Assembly (NCBI GenBank): GCA_963775935.1
Contig: CAVZKR010000005.1
Location: forward strand, 1-64,000
Reading direction: 5' to 3'
Origin: JBBIPA01 sp963775935
GTDB lineage: Bacteria; Chloroflexota; Dehalococcoidia; GIF9; UBA5629
DNA: 64,000 bases
Of this stretch, positions 1 to 8,623 are shown piece after piece (position 1 is the first letter of the stretch; every line of letters starts with the position of its first letter). Under the pieces are notes generated by a model. The model searched no databases. It saw only the letters and a list, made by a program, of their open reading frames with translations, and was not told where the DNA came from. Position numbers and translations under genes: made by a program.

Positions 1-1539
1 ACCATAATGTACAATGTGGGGAACCGCCAGACTCTCCTCGAGAAAAACCTTTATCTCCCATTGGAATGGTATATTCTATTTTTACTTGATCTCCAGTTAC
101 TACAATTTCCTTTACAAAGCTTTTAATAAATGATTTTCTTTCAGCGATTGAGCTTTCGCTAAGCAAATCGCGTAATTCATTTACATATTTGGTGACAGTC
201 TTAATATCTGAGAGCTCCACTTTCCTGGATTTTAATTGCCATTCCAATTCCCATTGTTTGGCTTCTAGTTGTTCTTTCCTTGTTTTCAGTTGTTTTATCC
301 TCGGTGAAAGATCATCCAGTGTAAGCTTGCCGGTCTCGATTGCGTCATATAAACGGTCCAGCCGGTGATTAACATCCGTGATTTCCGCCAAAATAGTATC
401 CAATTGTTCTTTGTATCCACTGGCAGCGGCATCCATTTCCTCATTTACCAGGTGAACCAGCTCAGTAAGGTTTTTCTCAGTAAGAATGTTTTCCTTAATT
501 TTGTCAATCACTAATTTTTCAAATTTCCGGCTATTAATATAATGTGACTCACAGGAGCCTGAGCCTTTCTTGAGCAAGGTTCCACAGACATAGTAATTAA
601 ACTTGCCGCTTTTGGCGTCCTGTCCCACCAGGGCTTTGCCGCAGTGGCCGCATTTTACCAATCCGCTTAAAAGATAATTGCTGGCCACTCTTTGAGGATG
701 CATATTTTTAAAGGATCGACTCTTCAATATAGCTTGGACTTTAGCAAAAAGCTCGGCACTCACAATGGCCGGGCAGGCATTCTCTATCCGTATCGGCTTC
801 AGATTGCGCTTACTGTTTTTACCCCAGATTAGCACGCCCGTATAAATTTCATTCGTCAGAATCTTGTATAAACTGGTTTTGCTCCATCCCTTCCCGCGAG
901 GCCCGGCAATACCCTCTCGGTTGAAGGTTTTCACCGTTTCAGTCAGGCCACTTCCTCCATAGGTATCCTCAAATGCTCTTTTCACTACCGGTGCTTTATT
1001 CGGATCCGAATCCAGTTTAGGGACGTTCCTTGCTGCCATCGTTTACCTTGATTCTGGTAAAGCCGTAGGGAGTATGACTGGCCACATAGAAACCGCGGGA
1101 AGCGCTTTCCCTCATGCCTCTGGTAATCTCCTCGCCAAGGTTAGCTGAATAAAACTCATCCATAGCATTCGATAATGGCTTCCATCAGTTTGCCGGTGGC
1201 TGAGTTGTCAACCGGCTCTGTGATGGAAATAACCTGCATGCCGATTCTACGGAGCATAGCTTTAAAGATAATAGAGTCTTCGCGACTTCGGGCAAAGCGC
1301 GAATATTTCCAGACCAGAACGGCATCAAATGGCCTTTTGTCATGACGCGCCATAGCGATCATTCTCCTGAATTCAGGCCGGGCAGCAGTGGTGCCGCTTT
1401 CGGCCTCGTCGATAAACTCACTCACTACTTGATAATCGTTTCGACTAGCATATTCATATAGAGCTCTACGCTGTGCCGAAATTGATAAATCGACATCCTG
1501 TCTCTCAGATGATACTCTGGCGTAAATAGCTGCTTTCAT
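1..1539 (-). pseudogene. Large serine recombinase, broken by two +1 frameshifts, runs off the window edge
   Basis: Site-specific serine recombinase. The N-terminal resolvase domain starts at 1539 behind a GGAGGT ribosome site; YARVSSERQ carries the nucleophile serine and WKYSRFARS is a family signature. Reading then needs one base skipped near 1161-1165 (E-C to M-D-E-F-Y-S) and another at the CCC of 1020-1022 (R-P to K-L-D-S). After that the recombinase domain, a zinc ribbon (CGHCGKAL then YVCG and SCES) and a coiled coil stay open to base 1, where the gene is cut by the window. The homology is clear. It is either a decayed gene, two sequencing errors, or (less likely) programmed +1 shifting. 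Its neighbour at 1561 ends 21 bases upstream, so the two probably form one transcript. Confidence 0.85.
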
Positions 1540-1560
1540 AATCGCACCTCCATTAACATA

Positions 1561-2475
1561 CTATAAACCTAATCGACTACAAATTCGACATTGTCCTGGA
1601 ACCAGTCCCAGCAAAGAGAACTCGCTAACGGTTTTTCTCAGTTTTGAAGTCAAATCATCAGCATCTTTATATGTGGCGATAACTTCTCTTGCCTGGTTAC
1701 TCCCTAAGGCTTGTTTAATCACTCCCAGAATCTGGTTTCTGCATTCCTCTTCTTTACCACGAACCCGCGCTAGTATAAATGAACTGCGATATCTGACCAC
1801 ATCTCCCTCTTTGTCTATTTGTATATTGTCTTCAAAGGTAATCCCAGCCGTGGGCGAAATCAAGTGCTCAAGAACATCATGAAAAACAGCGCCCATTGAC
1901 AGAGAATAAATAAAAGAACCGCTAGCAGCATCCTTGATTATTTTACAGCCCGTTTGCTTCTCCAGAGTTTTGGCGAACAGCTGCTTAAGACGAATCCTGG
2001 CTTCCAAAAGAACTGCCACTGTCTTCTTCCACTGATTAAGCAATGGCCACATCTTATCCCTCCTCAAGTGCTCCTTCAGCAGATCCCATTCTTCTTTGCC
2101 CTCAACATCCAGGATAATGGTAACGGCATTGGGTGATACCAAGTTTTCATATGTTGCCGTCATACCTGCCAGTTTGATTGATCCGCTGGTGAACTGCTGA
2201 TCCCAGGGTAATGTCTCACCAGGTGAGGGCACTTTAAGTGCCGCAATGAGTTCATTGATAGTGTTAAGCAGCTGCTTATTGTGATCGCGCATGGCCTCTT
2301 TTACCAATTCTGCTCTGGCTCGGCTGGCTACCCGTTCTCGGCGGGCATCATCTAATCCCTTCTTTATGGTCCTGATGTCACGCTTAGCTCGGCTGGCCAG
2401 CTGGGTTTCGGTAACCCCGCTTTCAAACCTCTCTAACCATTCGCGCTTTTGAGCCATTGATATTGTTTTCGGCAT
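1561..2475 (-). CDS. Hypothetical helix-turn-helix-like protein, recombinase-associated
   Basis: About 304 residues from the ATG at 2475, chosen because AGGGGG lies just upstream; a longer reading to 2556 has no ribosome site. The N-terminal 50 residues (segment TETQLASRAKRDIRTIKKG) look like a helix-turn-helix. The rest has no motif I recognise and ends in a Cys pair, CRIC. It lies directly upstream of, and in line with, the serine recombinase, so a regulatory or recombination-accessory role is possible. No function can be assigned from sequence alone. Confidence 0.7.
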   Translation of the reverse strand: MPKTISMAQKREWLERFESGVTETQLASRAKRDIRTIKKGLDDARRERVASRARAELVKEAMRDHNKQLLNTINELIAALKVPSPGETLPWDQQFTSGSIKLAGMTATYENLVSPNAVTIILDVEGKEEWDLLKEHLRRDKMWPLLNQWKKTVAVLLEARIRLKQLFAKTLEKQTGCKIIKDAASGSFIYSLSMGAVFHDVLEHLISPTAGITFEDNIQIDKEGDVVRYRSSFILARVRGKEEECRNQILGVIKQALGSNQAREVIATYKDADDLTSKLRKTVSEFSLLGLVPGQCRICSRLGL

Positions 2476-2606
2476 TTTACCCCCTATTGACAGCAATATA
2501 TTGGTTATATAACGTTTAGCCTTACCATTATACATGTCTCTTGATGCTAATGTCAAGTAGTTGTTTAAGTCTCTATAAGAATATAGCTGTTTGCTACAAT
2601 AATATT

Positions 2607-2813
2607 ATGGCTGGATCAGATGAGCTAATAAAAAAATATGGAATAGTCCATTCACCCGGGGCGGATAATCCTGCTACTGGCCTTATCATCTTGGCCAGGA
2701 TTATTGCCAGGGCACATCTAGCTCGTCTAGCCGGCAAAGCACAAGTAATGCCAGATAATAGCCAAATTGATGACAAGCTAAACCACCAAACAGACCATGA
2801 AAACATATCTTGA
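2607..2813 (+). CDS. Small hypothetical protein, start of a mobile-element operon, possibly leaderless
   Basis: 68 residues starting MAGSDELIKKYGIVHSP. A TACAAT -10-like hexamer at 2595-2600 ends six bases before the ATG and no Shine-Dalgarno is visible, so the transcript may be leaderless. The 3' end overlaps the next gene by 17 bases, which ties it to the tyrosine recombinase. The middle is a hydrophobic, Ala-rich helix (LIILARIIARAHLARLAG). I do not recognise the family. Confidence 0.55.
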   Translation: MAGSDELIKKYGIVHSPGADNPATGLIILARIIARAHLARLAGKAQVMPDNSQIDDKLNHQTDHENIS

Positions 2814-3480
2814 GACAGCAGACGTAAACAGCATGGAGCAAGCAGCCACCTATCTTAGAGACAAACTGCTTATCAGGGTTTTGTTTCGCCTGGGCTGCCG
2901 TATTTCTGAGGCCCTGGCTCTGACGGTGGGAGATATAGATATGGCGGCTAATCAGGTGACTATTATCCATCTCAAACAGCGAAATAAGTTTTTATGTCCT
3001 AGCTGTGAAACCAGGTTAAGCAGATCTAGCAGTTTCTGCCCCAAGTGTGGAATAAAAATAGACAAGGCAAAGCTCCAGGAACAAGAACATCGTAAATTCA
3101 GAACGATTCCCATTGATGGAGAAACACTCACAATATTGAGAGACTACGTTAATCGAGGCGGTCCCGTTCTAAAGAATGGCAAGAAATACCTTTTTGGGAT
3201 CAACCGCCATCGTGCCTGGCAGATAGTGAGAGATTGTGCCAGCAAAGCTGGTACACCGAATCTCATCAATCCCGATACCGGAAGAACCAGAGGTGTCAGT
3301 CCGCACCGGCTCCGCGATGCCTTCGCAGTCCATGCTATGAAACTGGACGATAGTGGTGACGGACTTAGACTACTCCAGGAACACCTGGGTCATGCCAGTT
3401 TCGATACTACCGCAAAGTACAGGAAGATCGCTGGTGAAGAGCATCGGGAGTGGTATCAAAAGCTATGGCAGGAGAAGTAG
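2797..3480 (+). CDS. Tyrosine recombinase/integrase catalytic domain with inserted zinc ribbon
   Basis: 227 residues, catalytic domain only, lacking the usual N-terminal core-binding domain. Visible catalytic elements are the first Arg in GCRISEAL, the HRLRDAF box (H-x-x-R), the GHASFDTTAKY stretch (His and nucleophile Tyr). Between them sits a zinc-ribbon insertion of the form CPSCETRL then FCPKCG near residues 65-90, which is unusual for XerC-type enzymes. It cuts and rejoins DNA through a 3'-phosphotyrosine. It overlaps the gene before it and is three bases from the gene after it, so four small genes appear to form an operon. It looks intact. Confidence 0.88.
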   Translation: MKTYLETADVNSMEQAATYLRDKLLIRVLFRLGCRISEALALTVGDIDMAANQVTIIHLKQRNKFLCPSCETRLSRSSSFCPKCGIKIDKAKLQEQEHRKFRTIPIDGETLTILRDYVNRGGPVLKNGKKYLFGINRHRAWQIVRDCASKAGTPNLINPDTGRTRGVSPHRLRDAFAVHAMKLDDSGDGLRLLQEHLGHASFDTTAKYRKIAGEEHREWYQKLWQEK

Positions 3481-3483
3481 CTC

Positions 3484-3993
3484 ATGGTAATGTCGCTGCG
3501 ACCGAAACGGGGCGGTTTTCTCAGACCTTTTGGCTGTGGCTGGTTTATCCGAGAATATTTGTTAGGGCATGGTCCCTATGGTTCAGCCACTATCGATCCT
3601 TTGGTGGGTGCTCCGCAGGCGGATATTTTTCGATACTACAAGCTGGCTCTGATTAAGGAAACTGCCAGCAACAGGGCTACTGCTGCCGAAGAACGCTCAG
3701 CGAAACTGCAGAAACGTGCTATCAGCCCCAGCAATATCGAAGAGCTGATCACTAAATATCAAGAGAAAATCCCCTACAGGTCTACAGGCTGCCGCTATCA
3801 TTCCTTTGTGGTCTACTTCTCCACACTGCGTAGGCTGGTCTGGGTAGAGGCCAGTGGTTATAAGGAACGTTCAGACTTCCAGGAGAATTACCCGCAGGGA
3901 AAACCACGCATATACTACCGACTAACACCACAGGGAATTTCAGTGCCTGAATCATACTGGCACAATCCCTATGCAGTGTACCGGGGCAGGTAA
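3484..3993 (+). CDS. Hypothetical protein with winged-helix-like C-terminus
   Basis: 169 residues, starting three bases after the recombinase stop. The C-terminal half (FVVYFSTLRRLVWVEASG, then PRIYYRLTPQG) resembles the winged helix and wing of PadR- or MarR-like proteins; this is pattern resemblance only. The N-terminus is rich in Gly and aromatic residues. Position suggests a role in the same mobile element, perhaps regulating excision. The family is not recognised. Confidence 0.55.
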   Translation: MVMSLRPKRGGFLRPFGCGWFIREYLLGHGPYGSATIDPLVGAPQADIFRYYKLALIKETASNRATAAEERSAKLQKRAISPSNIEELITKYQEKIPYRSTGCRYHSFVVYFSTLRRLVWVEASGYKERSDFQENYPQGKPRIYYRLTPQGISVPESYWHNPYAVYRGR

Positions 3994-4001
3994 GCATTCA
4001 G

Positions 4002-4259
4002 ATGTCATCCCAGGAACAATATTATTATGATTGCCGCTTACTGGAGCCAGGTTATGGAGGTGAACTTACTCCAGGTGAATTCGGATACCTTAAGTCTGAA
4101 CTGCGAAGGTCTGCTTCTCTGAGAAGGAAGTGGGGATTTCGCCCTTCTGCCAAAAGGCTTAACGAGAAACGTATCAGGGCAGTAGCCAGAGATGGTCTGC
4201 TAAAAAACGACAGGGCAGTTTTAGCTTCAGCCGCCGCAAAGAAAAAGCAATTAAGGTAG
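4002..4259 (+). CDS. Small basic hypothetical protein of the element
   Basis: 85 residues, nine bases after the previous gene, so probably co-transcribed. The C-terminal half is strongly basic (KRLNEKRIRAVARDG, then AAAKKKQLR), consistent with binding nucleic acid. No recognised domain and no visible strong ribosome site; translation may be coupled to the gene before it. Confidence 0.45.
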   Translation: MSSQEQYYYDCRLLEPGYGGELTPGEFGYLKSELRRSASLRRKWGFRPSAKRLNEKRIRAVARDGLLKNDRAVLASAAAKKKQLR

Positions 4260-4594
4260 AAACGGTCTAGCCAGTGAAAGCCCTGTTTTTAACCAGATAT
4301 CAAAACTGACCTCTGGAAATCCTACAGGATAGGGTAGAAGTGATAGCTGAGTTACCTGAGCCTTATTCTCTGTTCCCTAGTCGCTGAGAAGCCTCTTATA
4401 CGTGCCTTGATGATAGATACCTATAGACAAACCTAACACGTTTAAAAATAATTAAATGAGTTTTTACGTTCATTTACGTGAATATAGGTTCATTCTTTTA
4501 ATGCACATGAGCGTATTTTGTTCAATAACTGAATTGCCAAATACGAAATAAATATAAAGCACTTTAACAATTGAATAGGCTTGAAGCCAGAGCG
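4260..4594. other. Gene-free AT-rich stretch before the sigma-like gene
   Basis: No ORF, repeat or terminator that I can support. The sequence is AT-rich, with short TTCATT and TTTACG repetitions near 4465-4500 that could be protein-binding sites. It probably contains the promoter for the gene at 4686, but no hexamer pair stands out. Confidence 0.4.
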
Positions 4595-4680
4595 CTTGCC
4601 TTCACTGTGAGGCAAGGCATTATAAATCCCTAGCCAGCTGGAACTAGCTAGGGAAATCTAGCCTTGCCTCGAAAGGGAGA
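4595..4680 (+). promoter_or_regulatory. Leader with two mutually exclusive hairpins, switch-like
   Basis: AGGCAAG at 4610-4616 can pair with CTTGCCT at 4595-4601 (7 bp, 8-base loop), or be part of a longer stem GAGGCAAGGC (4609-4618) with GCCTTGCCTC (4661-4670). The longer form contains an inner stem CCCTAGC (4628-4634) with GCTAGGG (4647-4653). The second structure ends two bases before the purine-rich ribosome site (AAAGGGAGA) of the gene at 4686. This geometry suits translational control. The pairing is seen in the sequence; a regulatory function is inferred. Confidence 0.6.
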
Positions 4681-4685
4681 CAACG

Positions 4686-5112
4686 ATGGAGCTAGACTGG
4701 AATAAGTATATCAAGATTGCCAACAAGTTTCAATACAAGGCAAAGCCAGCGGATAGGGAAGACTTGAAACAGGACATCATCCTGAGACTTGCCGAAGTAG
4801 CCAGCAACAACGGGCATGAGCCGTTTACCGAAGGCGCTATGGTAAGAGTAGCCAGCTATACCGTAATGGCATATTGGCGAGACCTGATGCGAAAGCCAAC
4901 TACGTTAAGCCTCAATGGTGATAATGACAATGGAGATGGTGAAACTGCTGAACTATGGCAAACTCTAGCCGATGATAAGGCTATTGACCTTGAAGCTTGG
5001 CAAGATGCTAAACGGTGGTTACTAGGCTGTCCCAAAGAGACTGGTTAAGATTGCTTATAAAAGGTATATCGGCAAGACCATTAGACCACAAAGAACAGAC
5101 TATACCTACTGA
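4686..5112 (+). pseudogene. Sigma-70 region 2-like protein, +1 frameshift at CCC
   Basis: The annotated frame gives 120 residues with a sigma-region-2-like helix pattern (DREDLKQDIILRLAE, then ASYTVMAYWRDLMRK). The stop at 5046 follows a shift: skipping one base at the CCC of 5031-5033 continues the protein as P-K-R-L-V-K-I-A-Y-K-R-Y and on to a stop at 5110. That gives about 141 residues with a basic tail. There is a good GGGAG ribosome site. It may be an element-specific transcription factor. It could be a decayed gene, a sequencing error, or use +1 shifting. Confidence 0.55.
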
Positions 5113-5271
5113 ATCATCAGACAAAAAGAACTAACAAAAGTATCAAAAAAGCTTGGTTTCTGTAAGACTTTTCAGCCCTCTTTTGGAACTATATAAGTAG
5201 AGGCAAAAGTTACTGCCAGCGGATTTGCGGAGTAGCCAGTAGCCTTAAATACAAAAGACACACACCGTCAA

Positions 5272-6545
5272 GTGTCTGAAATAAAAGGGGGTGATTTAAG
5301 ACGGAACAACTTAATATTGAAGGCAAGCGTTCTGGTTCAGGCTTTGTATGCCACAAGCAAAGGCTTGTTAAGTGCTCTCTCCAGAGCATTAGCCGAAAGA
5401 GTAACAGTCTTTGATGAGAATGTTACTATAGGCAGGAAAGGCTTTTTAGGCTACCTTAAAGCTCTGGCAGGCAGTAACGTGGTAAAAGTGATACCTGCCA
5501 ACGGTAGTGCTAGCGGTTCGCAGGCTAACGGTAAAGGCTTAAAGGTAGTCTGTGGCAATCATCAGAGCTATATACCAGATGGAGCTTGGCTTAAGGACAA
5601 GACACCTTTTACCTTTTGCCAGGTTCAAGTAAGTCCCAAGCTACGCTGTAATGCCTAATATCGGCGGCAATGAGCTGGCCGAAGCCTTATCGAGGGTGCT
5701 ACCGTTTACCGCTGCCGATGATAGCCGAATTGTCCTGCAATGTGTCAAGGTAGTCCAAAAGGATAGCAAGCTAACCTTGATAGCTTCCGATGGCTTTACA
5801 CTTGGTGAAGTTAACCTTGACTTTGAGGCTGGAGAAGCTGAAGCCTTAATCAATCGTGATGATATCAAAGGCTTGATACCAGCATTACGGAAAGCCAAAA
5901 GAGTCAAGGTTAGCTTCGAGGAAAAGCCAGATAACGATAACGGTGGCTTGCTAGCCAAGTCGCTGATTATTGATACCGAGCTAATCAAGTATAGCTTGCC
6001 CAGCCAGCAAGGCGTCTATCCTGACTATGATAAGGTATTCCCTACCGAGTGTATAGCTACTGCCAGCTTTGACACCAAAGAGGCATTCAATGCCTGTTAC
6101 AGCTTACTGGCTGTCTGGTTTGATGATAACACCAAAGGGCTGTATCGAACTCTAATTCTCACTGTAGCCGATGACAAGGTTATCATCGAGGCTAAAGAGG
6201 ATAGAGGCTCAATGGCGATACCAGCCGAGACCAGTGGAGAGGCAAAGATAGCGGTAGCTGGCAATTACCTTGTCAAGGCGTTAAGAGCTTGTGGTGGCAT
6301 AGTGGAAATGAAGCTGGCAAGCTCAACACTGCCGATAACCTTTACCGTTGATGGCTACCGTTGTTTGGTGATGCCAATGGCATTACCTGAAAGCAAGGTA
6401 GTGGCAGAAGCCGAAGCGGTAGCCAGAGAAGCAGAGGCAAAGGCAGAAGCTCAAACAGGAAACCACTGAGGAACCAGAGGTAAAGACGGAAGCCAAGCCG
6501 AAGAGGAAAGGCAGACCAAAGACAAAAGAGCCTGTAGCTGTAGGT
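5272..6545 (+). pseudogene. DnaN-like DNA polymerase III sliding clamp, split by frameshifts
   Basis: Domains 2 and 3 of a beta clamp are clear in the frame starting at 5651: IASDGFTLGEV resembles the ATDGHRLA signature, QQGVYPDYDKVFPTE is the domain 2-3 linker, and YRCLVMPM is the C-terminal LVMPM end. The preceding frame (5272-5658) supplies a compact, poor match to domain 1. The two join if one base is skipped at CCC 5635-5637 (S-P-S-Y-A-V-M). A further +1 shift before the TGA at 6467 adds a basic tail with KPKRKGRPK, AT-hook-like, to 6545. Clamps tether replication proteins to DNA. A clamp on a mobile element implies self-replication or phage-type replication. Domain 1 and its start are uncertain. 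Confidence 0.65.
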
Positions 6546-6595
6546 TAAACAAAGCTAAATAGAACGCAAAGCCAAAAATGAAGACCAACGCAAAG

Positions 6596-6628
6596 AGCGG
6601 GGAGCGATACCCCGCTTTTTGTTTTTTT
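6596..6628 (+). terminator. Rho-independent terminator after the clamp gene
   Basis: Perfect 7-bp stem AGCGGGG (6596-6602) with CCCCGCT (6610-6616), 7-base loop, followed by a T-rich tract to 6628. It closes the sigma-like/clamp transcription unit. Confidence 0.9.
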
Positions 6629-6650
6629 CAAGAGGCAAAAAGGAGTTCAA

Positions 6651-6800
6651 TTGAACATTACTTACAAATGTGTCAACACCAGGAAGTGTTACTGGCGCTG
6701 TCGGGACTGTCTCAAAGGGCATAGACGATGCTCGCCACAATGCCCCGATTATCTGTCAGTAGCAAAGGTCAAGAGACTGGCGAAAGATAAGAAGAAGTAG
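6651..6800 (+). CDS. Cys-rich 49-residue protein, TTG start
   Basis: Short ORF with a TTG start eight bases after the first base of an AGGAG site. Six cysteines (Y-K-C, K-C-Y-W-R-C, D-C, R-C, Q-C-P) in a spacing that could bind one or two zinc ions, followed by a basic tail (VKRLAKDKKK). It lies between two terminators, so it is its own unit. The function is unknown; a small zinc-finger regulator of the element is possible. Confidence 0.6.
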   Translation: MNITYKCVNTRKCYWRCRDCLKGHRRCSPQCPDYLSVAKVKRLAKDKKK

Positions 6801-6820
6801 GTTTTAAAACCAACAATTGA

Positions 6821-6856
6821 GGCTAGCATGGATTCGAATCCATGCTAGCCTTTTTT
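6821..6856 (+). terminator. Perfect 30-bp palindrome plus T-run, terminator
   Basis: 6821-6850 is a perfect palindrome (12-bp arms around TTCGAA) followed by six T. It would end the Cys-rich gene's transcript. The centre resembles a tRNA T-arm, but position 53 is A rather than G, so it is not a tRNA end. Confidence 0.75.
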
Positions 6857-7029
6857 ATTTGCTAAGGTAACAAGACAGGCTTTAGTTCAGTCACTTAAGC
6901 AAAAAGGACTGTCATCGCCTGGTTGTAGAAGTAGACAATTGATAATTAGATTGATTGTCAGTATACAAGGGTCAAGGATCGTAACTCAGATTAAGAATAA
7001 AGCTAAGGCATATTAAATCGATAATGACA

Positions 7030-7115
7030 AATATATATTGCTAGGCTGTAGCATGTTGTGATGTGGTGGAAGTGCATAAGAGATTTAGTCAGGTGGATAA
7101 TTTTAGGTCTGAGTA
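7030..7115 (+). repeat. Partial copy of the dispersed intergenic repeat
   Basis: GTGATGTGGTGGAAGTGCAT, AAGAGATTTAG and AGGTGGATAAT match, with changes, the 3' half of the repeat copies at 39-52 kb (for example near 51975-52010). The 5' half is missing or diverged. The remainder of 6857-7136 holds no gene. Confidence 0.4.
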
Positions 7116-7136
7116 GGTTGTGAGTTCAATGTATCA

Positions 7137-8210
7137 CTAACATATTTTTTTGAATTTAAACCCTTTCTCATTAAACAACCTTAAACAGGCATCTACTCCC
7201 TCAGGGTCATAAAGAATACCCTTATTTTTCGAGATTTCTTCTAATGCCTTATGTATGCTCAAGGCTGGTCTATAAATGCGTAGTGATACTATTGATTCCA
7301 CTACATCAGCCACGGCAACAATTCTGGCCCCGAGAATGATATCGTCACCAGAAAGACCTTTAGGATAGCCAGAGCCATCCATCCGTTCGTGGTGTTGGAG
7401 TGCAATCTGGCAAATCGGCCAGGGGAATTCTATTGTTTGCAATATATCACAGGCAAACTGAGGATGATCCTTTATGATGCCGCGATCTATATCGGTTAGT
7501 GGGCCATCCTTGTATAAAATGCCGATAGGCACCTTTATCATGCCCAAATCATGGATAATACTGGCGAGGCGGATTCCTTCACTATCATCCGGTGAAATGC
7601 CCATCTCTTGGGCTATAGCGCAGGCAAGTTGACTCACTCGTTGCTGGTGACCAGTAATATAGGGTACTCTCTGTTCTACTATAGCAGCTATAGCCTTGAT
7701 AGTTCCCTCAAGAGCTACCTTTAACTTCTCATAAGACTGCCTAAGATTCTCCTGTGCCTGCTTTCGCTCGGTGGTATCACGTGCTATTGCTAATATCTCA
7801 ACCGGCTGTCCGTCAACATCACGTACGAAGGTATATTTAACCTCGACCGGGACTATAGAACCATCCTTGCGGTTCATTTCAAGCTCCAGTGTCCTCGATC
7901 TGGACAGATCAACCTGTTGTACTTTTTCTACGCCTAGTTCTTCTGTAAGCACCTTCAGGGCAACTTTAAATGAGGTGTTGGTAAAGACTTCTTCCATCTT
8001 CATGTTCCTGGCTTCTTCAACACTGTAACCCAGCAGTCGGGTAATGGAAGGACTTGTGTAAGTTAGCTGCATTTTCATGTCTACGGTCCAGATCACATCT
8101 GCAGCGTTTTCGGCAAGTAGGCGGTAGCGTTTCTCACTCTCCTTTAGTCTCTCCGCTATCTGTTTATATTTGGCTTCTGCCGCCTCCAGACCTGTAATCC
8201 GTTTACTCAT
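7137..8210 (-). CDS. PAS-HD-GYP sensor, putative c-di-GMP phosphodiesterase with altered HDxGK
   Basis: 357 residues: a short coiled coil, one PAS domain (about 26-150, ending AIARDTTERK), then an HD-GYP domain to the C-terminus. Metal-binding motifs visible: TGHQ, IIHD, and the signature HHERMDGSGYPKG. HD-GYP enzymes hydrolyse cyclic di-GMP. Here the conserved Lys of HDxGK is Met (HDLGM), so activity may be reduced or changed. No signal peptide or membrane span, so it is cytosolic. It shares its domain pattern and strand with the larger sensor at 9493, and the two HD-GYP domains are clearly related. The start is not supported by a strong ribosome site. Confidence 0.9.
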   Translation of the reverse strand: MSKRITGLEAAEAKYKQIAERLKESEKRYRLLAENAADVIWTVDMKMQLTYTSPSITRLLGYSVEEARNMKMEEVFTNTSFKVALKVLTEELGVEKVQQVDLSRSRTLELEMNRKDGSIVPVEVKYTFVRDVDGQPVEILAIARDTTERKQAQENLRQSYEKLKVALEGTIKAIAAIVEQRVPYITGHQQRVSQLACAIAQEMGISPDDSEGIRLASIIHDLGMIKVPIGILYKDGPLTDIDRGIIKDHPQFACDILQTIEFPWPICQIALQHHERMDGSGYPKGLSGDDIILGARIVAVADVVESIVSLRIYRPALSIHKALEEISKNKGILYDPEGVDACLRLFNEKGFKFKKIC

Positions 8211-8623
8211 TTATACAAACTCACTTTTAAAATGTTCTCGTTTTATCAATACCCCTTACGCTTTGCTATCAGGTATCGATAAGGACTCTTAAATGGCACT
8301 CTAAATTCTATATGCTTACCATGTCCAATTTACTACTAACTGTTTTACCTGTCAAATATATGGCGGATCAATAAAAGTGGAGCAGTGTGCTAATTGGCTT
8401 ACAGCTATAATGGAGGTTAGTCTAGCGTTATTCTTTGCCCGAAAGAAAATAGGGTAAATGCCCACTTATTAATCAAAAAAGGAGTTTTAAAACCGGTCGC
8501 AAAAATCCCATCTCCATCAGATGTATATTCTTAGATAAAATAACAGGACAAAAAAGGAATCTTCGCATTTAACTTTATGGACAAATGTTACTGAAAGCTA
8601 AGCTAGTTACGAGTTCTCCTGTC
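8211..8623. other. Gene-free interval
   Basis: No ORF with a ribosome site and no convincing hairpin. It must contain the promoter for the PAS-HD-GYP gene and the 3' end of the HAD gene transcript; I could not pick either out reliably. Confidence 0.4.

Noticed and set aside
6821..6850. tRNA T-arm-like centre (GATTCGAATC)
   Set aside because: Symmetric palindrome with A instead of G53 and a T-run; better explained as a terminator.
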